DNA of 64,000 nt from Verrucomicrobiota bacterium (GTDB taxonomy: Bacteria; Verrucomicrobiota; Verrucomicrobiia; Verrucomicrobiales; DEV007), in the NCBI GenBank assembly GCA_963205275.1, contig CAUJIH010000045.1, forward strand, positions 34,534 to 98,533, in the 5' to 3' direction. A program made the translations under genes and the position numbers. The notes under the pieces were generated by a model. That model had not been told where the DNA came from, did no database searches, and saw nothing but the letters and a program-made list of their open reading frames with translations. Within the stretch, counting starts at the first letter, position 1. Each line of letters starts with the position of its first letter. This document shows positions 44,037 to 52,846 of this stretch, piece after piece.

Positions 44037-46421
44037 CTACGCGCCCTCGTCGAACAGGTCTTCGCGAAGCCGGGCGAAGTTCTGCCGGATGTCCGCAGGG
44101 ATGACCTCGCCGAGCGCCGCGAGCGCCCATTCGGCGGCATTCGGCCCCTGCACCTTGATGATTCCGATACTGGCCTGCTTGATATCGGATGGAAGGGGGG
44201 GCGAGACGGGCGTCGGGGCGGGCTTGCGAACGAAATCCACGTCCCCGTCCAAGGGGGCACTTGGGATGGTGGCCTGCGAAACGGGCTTGCCGGTCCCGAC
44301 GGTGCTGGCCGGTTTACCGCCGTCCGCGACGAGGACGACGCGGAAGCCGCCGTATTCGCGGCGTGCCGTGGGAGGATGGTAGCTGCTGCGGAACGAGGAA
44401 CGGAGAACGTCCTCCTCGGTATTGATGAATGCCGCCCCGCGCAACACCCGGGACTCCTGTCTCCCGTCGAACCAGTCCCCGACCCATTCCAGCACGTTCC
44501 CGCCCATGTCGTGGAGGCCGAAGGGGTTCGGCGCGTAGCTCATCACCGGCGCGGTCGTCGGATAGCCGTCGTCGTAGCCTTCCAGAAAGGACCGGTCATT
44601 GGCCGGGGCTTCGGCCTTTTTGCTCTGGTCCCGGTAGTTGCCCGATCCCGCAGGCGGCGGCCACACCGTGCCCCAAGGATACACGTCCAGCACCTTCTTG
44701 TCGAGGCTCGCGGGCGTGTCGCCGGGCGAGCGCCGCTCCTTGCCGCCCAGGCCCACGGCGTGGCTCCATTCCTCGTCGGTGGGCAGGCGGTAGGACCTGC
44801 CCTCCTTCCTGCCGAGCCATTCGCAGAATTTCTGCGCGTCCTCCCAACTGACCCTCACCACGGGATGGTCCTCGGGCCGATCCGTGACCGTGAAACCGTG
44901 GAGGGTCTGGTTGCGCCAAGTACCGTCGATGAGTCCGATATTCTCCTTGGCGTATTCGGCGTAGTCCCTGTATCGCGTCTCGTGGATGCAGAAAAGAACC
45001 TCCGTCCCCGGCACGGGCACGAACTTCATCCCGAGGCTGTTCGCGAAAGGCTGCTCCTTCGCGGCCTTCGCCGGGTCGGTCGTGGTGGCTGCGGATGGAG
45101 AAAGCGGACTTGCCGGATCAGTCCGTGGGTTCGCCTCAGGCGGGCGAACTGACTCCACCGTCGGGCGTATCACCACGGCGGTGTCCACCATCTCCACTGC
45201 GGGGTCTGGCTCGCGCAGCAGCCAGAACGCAGCTCCCGCTCCGGCCAACAGCACAGCGATCCCGAAAGCCACGAGCAGGGAGGTGGGCTTCTTCTCCGGA
45301 ATCGGACTTGCTTCGGTTCTCGCAGACGAAGTCCTTTCGACGGGCAGCGAGGCATCCCCTCCGGGTCGCTGCGGCCGCGCCCTCGTCGGCAGCGCCGCCA
45401 TCGACAGGGAGTCTTCCGCCTCCACCTTCACCACGGGCTGCGTCAGGATCGCGTCGAGATCCCCGCGCAGTTCTCCGGCGCTCTGGTAGCGCTCCTCACG
45501 GTCTTCCCGCATCGCACGGGCGACGATCCGGTCGTAACGTGGATCGAGCCCCGCCACCTGCATCGAGGGCAACTCGAAGATTCCGTGCGGCAGCCTTCCC
45601 GTCAGCATCTGGTAGAGCATCACTCCCACAGCGTAGAGATCGGCTCGGTGATCCACTATCTTTCCATACTCCAGCGCCTCGGGCGCGATAAAGTGCATCG
45701 TCCCCATCGCCATCCCGCTGAGCGTCAGCCCTAGGCTTTGGCCTTCGGAAGCCTGTACCTTCGCAAGGCCGAAATCCGCCACTTTCACCACTCCATCGTA
45801 GCCGACCATGATGTTCCCTGGCTTGATATCGCGGTGGATGATGCCCTTCGAGTGGGCGTAGCCCAGCGCGTCGCATACATGCGCGGCAATGGCCATCGCG
45901 TATTCGGTGTGCAGCCGCCCCTTGGAGGCGATCATGCATGAGACGTCGGTGCCGTCGATGTACTCCATCACGATGTAGAGGAGTCCATCCGAAGTTTCCC
46001 CGAAGTCATAGACGGCGATGATGCCGGGGTGGCTAAGCTTGGCCATGGCGCGGGCCTCGTTCTTGAAGCGCTCGGCGAAGGAGAAGTCGCCCTCGTTCTC
46101 GGCGAGGTTACCGGAGAGGATCTTGATAGCGACGGGCCGGTCGAGCGAGGTCTGGCGGCCCATGTAAACGGCACCCATGCCGCCACGACCGAGCATTTTC
46201 ACGATCTCGTACTGGGGCAGGATGGCCTGCATCTCCTGGGGAGTCGGAGGCATCCAAGAACCGGCAGGCTTGGAGATGGAACTAGCAGAAGAGGACGGTG
46301 GCGTGGACGACTCCTCTCCAATTGGCAGGGCGCGACGTAGTAGCTCCTCGGGCGGAACTGGTGGGAGATTTGATGTCTGGAATCCGGGGTCCGAAGGAGG
46401 AGCGGGGTCGTCTGGAGTCAT
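44037..46421 (-). CDS. Membrane Ser/Thr protein kinase fused to an extracytoplasmic SUMF1/FGE-like domain
   Basis: 794 residues. Residues about 66-330 are a complete Hanks-type kinase: MLGRGGMGAVYMGRQTSLDR, VAIKIL (ATP lysine), IIHRDIKPGNIMVGYDG (catalytic loop), KVADFGLAKV, and AVGVMLYQMLTGRLP. A single membrane segment lies near 385-407 (SLLVAFGIAVLLAGAG...). The outer half, about 470-705, is a formylglycine-generating-enzyme/SUMF1-like domain: SLGMKFVPVPG, VSWEDAQKFCEWLGRKEGR, YRLPTDEEWSHA, FGLHDMGGNVLEWVGDW, VLRGAAF. In kinases of this layout that domain is usually considered a sensor or modifier; catalytic ability is untested. The gene is GC-rich with G/C-ending codons, unlike its neighbours. 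It follows the sigma factor gene by 27 nt. Confidence 0.93.
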   Translation of the reverse strand: MTPDDPAPPSDPGFQTSNLPPVPPEELLRRALPIGEESSTPPSSSASSISKPAGSWMPPTPQEMQAILPQYEIVKMLGRGGMGAVYMGRQTSLDRPVAIKILSGNLAENEGDFSFAERFKNEARAMAKLSHPGIIAVYDFGETSDGLLYIVMEYIDGTDVSCMIASKGRLHTEYAMAIAAHVCDALGYAHSKGIIHRDIKPGNIMVGYDGVVKVADFGLAKVQASEGQSLGLTLSGMAMGTMHFIAPEALEYGKIVDHRADLYAVGVMLYQMLTGRLPHGIFELPSMQVAGLDPRYDRIVARAMREDREERYQSAGELRGDLDAILTQPVVKVEAEDSLSMAALPTRARPQRPGGDASLPVERTSSARTEASPIPEKKPTSLLVAFGIAVLLAGAGAAFWLLREPDPAVEMVDTAVVIRPTVESVRPPEANPRTDPASPLSPSAATTTDPAKAAKEQPFANSLGMKFVPVPGTEVLFCIHETRYRDYAEYAKENIGLIDGTWRNQTLHGFTVTDRPEDHPVVRVSWEDAQKFCEWLGRKEGRSYRLPTDEEWSHAVGLGGKERRSPGDTPASLDKKVLDVYPWGTVWPPPAGSGNYRDQSKKAEAPANDRSFLEGYDDGYPTTAPVMSYAPNPFGLHDMGGNVLEWVGDWFDGRQESRVLRGAAFINTEEDVLRSSFRSSYHPPTARREYGGFRVVLVADGGKPASTVGTGKPVSQATIPSAPLDGDVDFVRKPAPTPVSPPLPSDIKQASIGIIKVQGPNAAEWALAALGEVIPADIRQNFARLREDLFDEGA

Positions 46422-46448
46422 GAAAGCGAAGTTTCGAGTTTTGGATTT

Positions 46449-47177
46449 TTAAACGCAACCGATCAGTTCGGAAAGCTCGGCCTTGATATTGTCGGAAGTG
46501 GGATCGTCGAGGGTGCTGGCGACCTGGCGCATCAGCAGCTCACGCCAGCGCTCGCGCATCCTGTGGACATGGTTGCGGAGGGTGGCGGGATTCATCTGCA
46601 GCTTGATGGCGGCTTGTTGGTAGTTGGCCTCTCTGCCTTGGGAGAAGCCGAGGAAGGGAGCGAGGCAGACGAACATCTCGGTTTTGCCTTCGGCGGCGTA
46701 CTGCTTCTCGATCAGCCGGGTGGTGGAATCGAGCAGGGTGAGAGCCCAGCGGCGCTGATAGAGGCGATCAGGGCTGAGGTCGTCGTTGACCTCGACGGCG
46801 AAGCAACGCTCTGCCCATTGTGGATCAATGGAGACCACCTGCCCACCACCACGCTTCATCGACTGGGCGCGCTCATTCTCGTTAGCGAGATAACGGACGA
46901 CGCAGGTGAGGAGAAAGGTGCGGAGTCTGCCCCTCTCCTCGTCGACGTCGTCGAGAAAGCGCTTCTCGATGAGCCGGGCGAAGAAACCCTGAGTGAGGTC
47001 TTCTGCGTCGTGGGGACCGTGTCCGCTGCGGCGAATGAAGGCGTAGATGGGATACCAGTAAATCTCGCAGAGCCGGGAGAGAGCGGCGAGGGAACCCGGT
47101 TGGTCCTCGGCGAGGGCCTGCCGTACCATGCTCCATCTCGTGGTGTGGAATCGGTGATTGTCGTCGGAATGAGTCAT
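46449..47177 (-). CDS. ECF-like RNA polymerase sigma factor, partner of the kinase
   Basis: 242 residues from ATG 47177; a longer frame to 47312 adds an unrelated N-terminus. It opens FHTTRWSMVRQALA, a signature of PVC sigma factors found next to Ser/Thr kinases. Region 2: LCEIYWYPIYAFIRR and HDAEDLTQGFFARLIEKRFL. Region 4: ANYQQAAIKLQMNPATLRNH then MRERWRELLMRQVA. The kinase is encoded 27 nt downstream, so a signalling unit (membrane kinase sensor and alternative sigma factor) is likely. Target promoters are unknown. GC-rich codon use resembles the kinase gene. Confidence 0.9.
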   Translation of the reverse strand: MTHSDDNHRFHTTRWSMVRQALAEDQPGSLAALSRLCEIYWYPIYAFIRRSGHGPHDAEDLTQGFFARLIEKRFLDDVDEERGRLRTFLLTCVVRYLANENERAQSMKRGGGQVVSIDPQWAERCFAVEVNDDLSPDRLYQRRWALTLLDSTTRLIEKQYAAEGKTEMFVCLAPFLGFSQGREANYQQAAIKLQMNPATLRNHVHRMRERWRELLMRQVASTLDDPTSDNIKAELSELIGCV

Positions 47178-47407
47178 GCGAAAAACGGTTTCCAAGTATG
47201 TATTCAGATTTTTCCGGGCGATGTTGAAAAAAAAGACGATTTTTTTCGCTTTCTCGGAACGCGGATTACGGCACGCTGGGGCCAGACGATTCGGGTCATG
47301 TCGAAACCTCATAGCCCATCTTTAAAAGGCGAAAACGTATATTGCTATTAGTCAGGATATTACAACTCAGAAAATTTCCTTCTGGCACTACTTTCGCTTA
47401 CTTTTCG

Positions 47408-47557
47408 CTAAATCTTCATCTTTTTCACTCCGCCAGGGAGAGAGGAAAGTCGGAGTTTATCGTAGATTGCTTGCAGTTCAGGCTCGGCTTCCGTGGCTTG
47501 ACGGACGTGCAAAGTGCGCCCATCACGCTGCTTGAACCCATCTTTAACAGGCTGCCC
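47408..47557 (-). pseudogene. Coding remnant, C-terminal fragment of an unknown protein
   Basis: Read from about 47557 on the minus strand, this frame gives VKDGFKQRDGRTLHVRQAT then EAEPELQAIYDKLRL and ends ...KKMKI with TAG at 47408-47410. The sequence is protein-like but has no start and runs out of the left arm of the large hairpin. It could be the tail of an old transposase; I am unsure. The surrounding gap 47178-47869 otherwise holds two repeats. Confidence 0.4.
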
Positions 47558-47618
47558 TGAAAATAGACCGAAAATGGGCTTTTTTTCGACTATTTTCAGG
47601 GCGTCTGTTAAAGCTGGG
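47537..47618. repeat. Large hairpin of the REP-like family, right border of the island
   Basis: Left arm 47537-47566 and right arm 47590-47618 are near-perfect inverted copies (both hold CTTTAACAG and CCCTGAAAATAG) around a 23-nt loop. The arm CCCTGAAAATA resembles the CCTGTCCCTGAAAA core of the half-sites at 41914 and 43975. It lies upstream of the sigma/kinase pair, so related sequences flank the island on both sides. Confidence 0.8.
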
Positions 47619-47622
47619 CTAG

Positions 47623-47750
47623 TTCGAAAAGCGGTGCTTCACACCGCACTCCAGAGCGCTTCGCGCGGAGCGTATCGTATCGTGCACTGTACATGCGCCG
47701 CAGGCTCTGGAGTGCTGCGTGAAGCGCTACTTTTGCGAAAGCCTAGGCGG
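47623..47750. repeat. Palindromic dispersed repeat, copy 2 (inverted)
   Basis: Arms at 47623-47656 and 47703-47739 share the GCACTCCAGAGC core. Its reverse complement aligns along its whole length with 11164-11275, including the outer CCGCCTAGGC and the central CTGCGGCGCATGT, differing mainly by a short central insertion (GCACGATACGATACGCTCC-like). It therefore is the same element in opposite orientation, 36 kb apart. Confidence 0.8.
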
Positions 47751-47869
47751 GACATACCTCAGTTCATATTCACACTCAGAAAAGGGATCGAAAATTCGCA
47801 AGCCCAGCATCCCCGAATGATCATCAATTTTGCAGGAACAGTCGACAAAAATACCGTCGAGCCACTGAT

Positions 47870-49066
47870 TTACACAAGACCGTCTGCGTGGAACTGCGCC
47901 CAGGTCTCGGCGAAGGCTCGGACAGCCGTGTCCAGGTCCTCATCGCTGTGTGCTGCGGATACCTGGGTGCGGATGCGAGCCTGACCCTCAGGGACGACGG
48001 GAAAGAAGAATCCCACGACGTAAATCCCCCGCTCCAAGAGCCGCTCCGCCATCTTCGCCGCTAGAGAGGCTTCGCCCAACATCACTGGCACGATGGGATG
48101 TCTGCCGGGCAAAAGGGACAATCCCGTGGCTGGCATTGCTTCACGAAAGCGAGCTGTATTCTGATGCAGCCGCAGGAGGAACTTGGGTTCCGCACGGAGC
48201 AATTCCAGAGCGCGAAGCGATCCGGCAGCGACGGAGGGAGCCAGAGAATTGGAAAACAAATAGGGACGGGAACGCTGACGGAGCAGGTCGATGATTTCCT
48301 GCCGCCCACTGACATAGCCGCCGCTCGCTCCGCCCAGCGCCTTCCCCAGCGTCCCGGTCAGGATATCGACTCGTCCCACGACATCGCAATGTTCATGCGA
48401 TCCGCGTCCGCTCTCGCCGATGACTCCCACAGCGTGCGAATCATCGACCATCACGATGGCTCCGTATCGATCCGCGAGATCGCAGATTGCTTTCAGAGGG
48501 GCTATGGAGCCATCCATCGAGAAAACCCCGTCCGTCGCGATCAGTCGAAAGCGCGAAGATTGAGCCTCCTGGAGACAGCTCTCAAGCTGGTCCATGTCTC
48601 CATTGGCATAACGGTAGCGGCTGGCTTTGCACAGGCGGATTCCGTCGATGATCGAAGCGTGGTTGAGTGCATCGGAAATGACCGCATCCTCCGGCCCAAG
48701 CAAGGTCTCAAACAGTCCGCCGTTGGCATCGAAGCAGGACGAGTAGAGGATCGTGTCATCCGTCGCGAGGAATTCGCTCAGTTTCGCTTCGAGTTCGCGA
48801 TGGATCGTCTGCGTGCCGCAGATAAAGCGGACAGACGACAGCCCGAATCCCCACCGATCTAGAGCTTCGCGAGCAGCTGCGACGACCTCTGGATGGTCGG
48901 ACAGGCCCAGATAATTATTGGCACAAAGATTGATCACCTTGGCACCGTCAGCCGTCGTGATCCGAGTCGATTGCGGAGAGGAAAGAACTCGCTCGCTCTT
49001 GAATAAACCCGCGTCTTTCAGCAAGTCGATCTGCCGGGTGAGATGATTTTGAAAAGAGGCATCCAT
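47870..49066 (-). CDS. kbl: Glycine C-acetyltransferase (2-amino-3-ketobutyrate CoA ligase)
   Basis: 398 residues from ATG 49066; a GTG directly before it is the alternative. Length and motifs fit Kbl: [53 protein letters not shown]-lysine in [20 protein letters not shown], and [15 protein letters not shown]. It converts 2-amino-3-ketobutyrate and CoA to glycine and acetyl-CoA, the step after Tdh. Closest relatives also include 8-amino-7-oxononanoate synthase, but the overall match and a tdh in the same region favour Kbl. Confidence 0.92.
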   Translation of the reverse strand: MDASFQNHLTRQIDLLKDAGLFKSERVLSSPQSTRITTADGAKVINLCANNYLGLSDHPEVVAAAREALDRWGFGLSSVRFICGTQTIHRELEAKLSEFLATDDTILYSSCFDANGGLFETLLGPEDAVISDALNHASIIDGIRLCKASRYRYANGDMDQLESCLQEAQSSRFRLIATDGVFSMDGSIAPLKAICDLADRYGAIVMVDDSHAVGVIGESGRGSHEHCDVVGRVDILTGTLGKALGGASGGYVSGRQEIIDLLRQRSRPYLFSNSLAPSVAAGSLRALELLRAEPKFLLRLHQNTARFREAMPATGLSLLPGRHPIVPVMLGEASLAAKMAERLLERGIYVVGFFFPVVPEGQARIRTQVSAAHSDEDLDTAVRAFAETWAQFHADGLV

Positions 49067-49142
49067 CACTCGACACTGAAACGCTTCTGCCCCCCAAAGG
49101 TCAAAGACGAACTTCCGCTCCGAGCAGATTTTCGACTTCCCA

Positions 49143-49619
49143 TCACAGCGCCAATCCTCTCTGGGGTGTCGTGAAGGCGTTCTCGATCACATTCACCTGA
49201 GGTGGCAGCCCCTCCTTCAGCAGCACCTCAATCACGTCGAAGCGAAAAATTAGCTCCGGGTAGTTCAGTTCGCGTAGCCAGGAATTGGCACCACGAATGA
49301 TGAGCTTCTCCTTGGCTTGATCGACATTGCGGGAAGGGTCGCCGAACTCGCCGCTGGTGCGAGTTTTCACCTCGCCAAAGACTAGAATCTTCCCATCCCG
49401 ATACACGAGATCCACCTCTCCTCCTCCCGTCGGGGGACGGTAGTTCCGATAGAGCACCTTACGTCCCGTTCGGCGCAGGTGTTTCGCCGCGATGCGCTCC
49501 CCTGTCGCACCGATGATCGCAGTCCATTCTTTCGGATCGCTCTCGCAGTCCGGCGGCGTGAAGGGCCGACTCAGTTCACGATCAATCCATCGATACCAGA
49601 CTGGATAGAAGAGATTCAC
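49143..49619 (-). CDS. yraN: YraN family (UPF0102) endonuclease-like protein
   Basis: 158 residues from a GTG at 49619. This start is chosen because it overlaps the rnhB stop as GTGA (49616-49619), a classic coupling arrangement; the ATG at 49685 would overlap rnhB by 70 nt. Motifs: [57 protein letters not shown], the D-E-x-K arrangement of the restriction-endonuclease-like fold. The family is widespread, often beside rnhB, and is thought to act on DNA; no reaction is proven. Third gene of the LOG-rnhB-yraN operon. Confidence 0.9.
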   Translation of the reverse strand: MNLFYPVWYRWIDRELSRPFTPPDCESDPKEWTAIIGATGERIAAKHLRRTGRKVLYRNYRPPTGGGEVDLVYRDGKILVFGEVKTRTSGEFGDPSRNVDQAKEKLIIRGANSWLRELNYPELIFRFDVIEVLLKEGLPPQVNVIENAFTTPQRGLAL

Positions 49620-50242
49620 TGCGTGGAGGAGGGTGGAGAAATTCGAACGGCAACGGGGGCAAAGCTGCGACGATGAATCGGACATGGCCCCAGTTCCCGA
49701 AGCGCCGCCAGATGAGCCGCTGTGCCGTAGCCTTTGTGACGATCAAAACCGTATCCCGGAAACTGCTCGGCCATCTCGCGCATCAGGCGATCTCGCTCGA
49801 TCTTCGCAATGATACTGGCTGCCGCGATCGACAGACTGAGCGCGTCCCCGCCGACCAGCGCCCGATGCTCTCCCGGAAAATCCGGCACTGGCAATCCATC
49901 GATCAGTGCCAAGTCGGCGCTTGGCTGCAGGCGGGAGAATGCCAGCGCCATCGCCCGATGCGTCGCACGGAGAATATTCAGGTGATCAATCTCCTCTGCA
50001 TCCACCCGAGCGGAAGCCCAGCTGATTTCGGAATCTCGCATGATTTGCTCGTAGAGCTTTTCCCGGCGTCGCTCCGTCAGCTTCTTTGAATCATCGAGTC
50101 CAGGCAACGAATAGCCCTCTGGCAAAATTACTGCGGCGGCGATCACCGGACCGGCGAGAGGACCGCGTCCGGCCTCATCGATCCCGGCGATCCGGCAGTA
50201 TCCTGCCTCCCGCCACCGATGCTCGTGAACCAGATCGGGCAT
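49616..50242 (-). CDS. rnhB: Ribonuclease HII
   Basis: 208 residues. The catalytic core is clear: [20 protein letters not shown] (first Asp and Glu), [27 protein letters not shown] (Asp), [17 protein letters not shown] (catalytic Asp region), [16 protein letters not shown]. RNase HII cuts the RNA strand of hybrids and removes single ribonucleotides from DNA. Start is 4 nt after the LOG gene; the stop overlaps yraN by 4 nt, so the three genes form an operon. Confidence 0.97.
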   Translation of the reverse strand: MPDLVHEHRWREAGYCRIAGIDEAGRGPLAGPVIAAAVILPEGYSLPGLDDSKKLTERRREKLYEQIMRDSEISWASARVDAEEIDHLNILRATHRAMALAFSRLQPSADLALIDGLPVPDFPGEHRALVGGDALSLSIAAASIIAKIERDRLMREMAEQFPGYGFDRHKGYGTAAHLAALRELGPCPIHRRSFAPVAVRISPPSSTQ

Positions 50243-50246
50243 GGAA

Positions 50247-51344
50247 TCAGTATTCGTTGACGCAGTCGATCAACTGACGAAAACGCCCCGCCAGTCCGCT
50301 TTTTTTCGAGAAAACCAAACGCTCCATATCCGCGATCTTTGCCTCTTCGACCTCCTCTGGCAGAGCTTTAGATCGTTCAAATCCTCCTTCCTTCAGCAGG
50401 TCGGGAAACTCCGCCATCAGCCTCTGCAGAAGCTCGTCCGTGACGGGGTGCTGCACTCTCATCACCAGCTTCTTTTTCACATAGCGATAGCTGTGGAAGT
50501 TTCGGTAAAAACCGCTCACATCACTCACGGCCGCATCGAGATCATCCGTCACCTTGAAAAGAGTCAGATCATCCTCTGAAATCAGCTTGAGTCGCAGGAG
50601 ATGCTCCTGCACGAAGTGAAGCCAAGTCTTCCAGTACGTGCCGCCCTTCGCATCCACGAGAACTATCGGGACTAGCTGTGCTTTCCCCGTCTGGATCAGC
50701 GTCAGCACCTCGAACAACTCATCCATCGTCCCGAATCCTCCTGGAAAAGCGATGATCGCATCACTTTCCTTCACAAAGGCGAGCTTTCGGGTAAAGAAAT
50801 AATTGAACTGAAGCAATTTCCCATCGCCTCGAATCGTGGAGTTCGCCATCTGCTCGAAGGGTAACTTGATATTCAGTCCGAAACTTCCGTCCCGACCAGC
50901 ACCGATCTGGGCCGCCTCCATGATGCCTCCGCCGGCACCGGTGATGGTCATGAAACCCGCCTCTCGCATTTTCCCCGCCAAGGCAACGGCGGCCTGAAAT
51001 TCTGGCTCTTCCGGTGCGGTCCGGGCACTGCCGAAGATCGAAAGCTTTCGCTCGTCGCCATAGGGCTCGAACATGACACTGGTGCGTCGCAGTTCTTTCA
51101 GTGCACGGCTATACAGCTTCATATCTCCCAGTGGGAGGCAATCTTTCCCCATCTTCAGTACGGTGACGATCATCTCGGCTACCAATGCATTGGAATGTCC
51201 GCAGGCCCAATCGTCCACCAGTCCCCTGATCCGCTCATCGAACTTCGGATCCCCCGTCGATCCGCTACTGGGAGAAGAAACTTCTGAAACATCGCCACTG
51301 GTAAAATCCCGGGCGTCCTTACGTAGATGCGCACGTTTGCTCAT
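50247..51344 (-). CDS. LOG-family (TIGR00730) Rossmann-fold protein
   Basis: 365 residues, about twice the core LOG length, with an N-terminal extension of about 100 residues and a C-terminal tail. Core motifs: ERKLSIFGSARTAP, ITGAGGGIMEAAQIGAGRDG and the signature AFPGGFGTMDELFEVLTLIQ. The family includes cytokinin-riboside 5'-phosphate phosphoribohydrolases and pyrimidine/purine nucleotide 5'-monophosphate nucleosidases; the extended form resembles the PpnN-type nucleosidase layout. It is 4 nt upstream of rnhB, in one operon. Confidence 0.9.
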   Translation of the reverse strand: MSKRAHLRKDARDFTSGDVSEVSSPSSGSTGDPKFDERIRGLVDDWACGHSNALVAEMIVTVLKMGKDCLPLGDMKLYSRALKELRRTSVMFEPYGDERKLSIFGSARTAPEEPEFQAAVALAGKMREAGFMTITGAGGGIMEAAQIGAGRDGSFGLNIKLPFEQMANSTIRGDGKLLQFNYFFTRKLAFVKESDAIIAFPGGFGTMDELFEVLTLIQTGKAQLVPIVLVDAKGGTYWKTWLHFVQEHLLRLKLISEDDLTLFKVTDDLDAAVSDVSGFYRNFHSYRYVKKKLVMRVQHPVTDELLQRLMAEFPDLLKEGGFERSKALPEEVEEAKIADMERLVFSKKSGLAGRFRQLIDCVNEY

Positions 51345-51481
51345 GAAAGGGGCAGGCTACAGGATGATTGTGCTTATCTCAATACAGACTTTCCCTGAAT
51401 CCGCCATCATGCGGACGGAGAATCTCGGCATTTCTGCTTTCTTCTTTCCCTGATCGATAGTTCATTCTTCCGTTTCTAACC

Positions 51482-52555
51482 ATGGCTATTCCGCTCGATG
51501 ATCTCCGTATCGCCAGCACGCGCAAGCTGACCTCTCCCGCCACACTGATGGAGGAGGTGCCTGTGTCGGCTACCGCTGCCACCACCGTATCGACCGCTCG
51601 TCGCGAGATCGCCGAGATTATCGCCGGTCGAGACGACCGTCTGCTCGTCGTCGTCGGTCCCTGCTCGATTCACGACCCTGAAGGGGCACTGGACTATGCA
51701 GAACGTCTCGCAGAGATGCAGGAAGAACTCTCGCCAGACCTGCTCCTAGTCATGCGAGTCTATTTTGAAAAGCCGCGCACCACGGTCGGCTGGAAAGGCC
51801 TGATCAACGATCCTCATTTAGATGGATCGTATCATATTAATGAAGGACTTTTAATCGCCCGGAACTTGCTCCTGCAAATCGCGGAGAAAGGAATCTCCTC
51901 CGGCACGGAGTTCTTGGATACCATCAGTCCGCAATTTTACGCCGATCTGATTTCGTGGGGAGCCATCGGTGCCCGCACGGCTGAATGTCAACTCCACCGG
52001 GAACTCGCCTCTGGTCTGAGTATGCCCGTCGGATTCAAAAACGGAACTAGCGGCAATTACGAGATCGCGATCGACAGCATCCTAGCCGCCCGAAGCCCCC
52101 ATCGCTTTCTCTCTGTCACCAAGTCGGGCATGAGCGCGATCGTGGCGACCGAGGGCAACGACACTTGTCACATCATCCTCCGAGGCGGTCGGGATAGCGG
52201 ACCCAACTACCACGCAGAGAATATCCGTGAGGTGTGGAAGGCACTGGAAGCGAAAAATCTCGAACCTGCCATCATGGTGGATTGCAGCCACGGCAACAGC
52301 GAAAAAAATCACCATAATCAGCCTCGCGTCTGCACTGCCCTGTGTGAGCAAATCGGCGGAGGAGAATCCCATATCCGAGCGGTGATGATCGAGAGCAATC
52401 TGAATGAAGGATGTCAAAAGGTGGATCGAGGGAAAATGAATCTCGAATACGGAGTGAGCGTGACAGATGCCTGCGTGGACTGGGAGACGACCGTAATCAT
52501 GCTCCGCGATCTCGCGACCTCTGTGCGTAAACGACGTGCGACCTATCTGGCGTGA
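51482..52555 (+). CDS. 3-deoxy-7-phosphoheptulonate synthase (class I)
   Basis: 357 residues, standard for class I AroF/G/H enzymes. Motifs: VVGPCSIHDPEGALDYAERL, VMRVYFEKPRTTVGWKGLIN, GARTAECQLHRELASGLSMP, GFKNGTSGNYEIAIDSI, VDCSHGNSEKNHHNQPRV. It joins phosphoenolpyruvate and erythrose 4-phosphate, the first shikimate step. Which of the feedback-inhibited isozymes it is cannot be told from sequence. Confidence 0.97.
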   Translation: MAIPLDDLRIASTRKLTSPATLMEEVPVSATAATTVSTARREIAEIIAGRDDRLLVVVGPCSIHDPEGALDYAERLAEMQEELSPDLLLVMRVYFEKPRTTVGWKGLINDPHLDGSYHINEGLLIARNLLLQIAEKGISSGTEFLDTISPQFYADLISWGAIGARTAECQLHRELASGLSMPVGFKNGTSGNYEIAIDSILAARSPHRFLSVTKSGMSAIVATEGNDTCHIILRGGRDSGPNYHAENIREVWKALEAKNLEPAIMVDCSHGNSEKNHHNQPRVCTALCEQIGGGESHIRAVMIESNLNEGCQKVDRGKMNLEYGVSVTDACVDWETTVIMLRDLATSVRKRRATYLA

Positions 52556-52610
52556 AACTCGACACAGTGTTTTCTGAATTCCTTTCGGAACCAGAACTCC
52601 GCAGTGTATT

Positions 52611-52630
52611 TTCGGCCTGGCCGGGCCGAA
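52611..52630 (+). terminator. Hairpin after the DAHP synthase gene
   Basis: TTCGGCC...GGGCCGAA (stem 7-8 bp, short loop) about 55 nt after the stop. There is no U tract on the plus strand, so termination is uncertain. Confidence 0.35.
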
Positions 52631-52846
52631 GCTCAAAGATGTGGGAGCGGTAATCAATTCTCGCTGGGACGCACAGATGAAGAGAGGTGAAACTCCTCCG
52701 ACATCAGGCCATTTCGCACTCGCCATACACTCGAAAGTGATTCGGTTTTCGTCCCCTCGCCCACGAGACGCACTTTTTATGCACTTTTTTACGGTTTCAT
52801 TTCCGAAAGGACTTGCTAGAGTAGTTCTTTCCGGTTTTTTCCAGTA

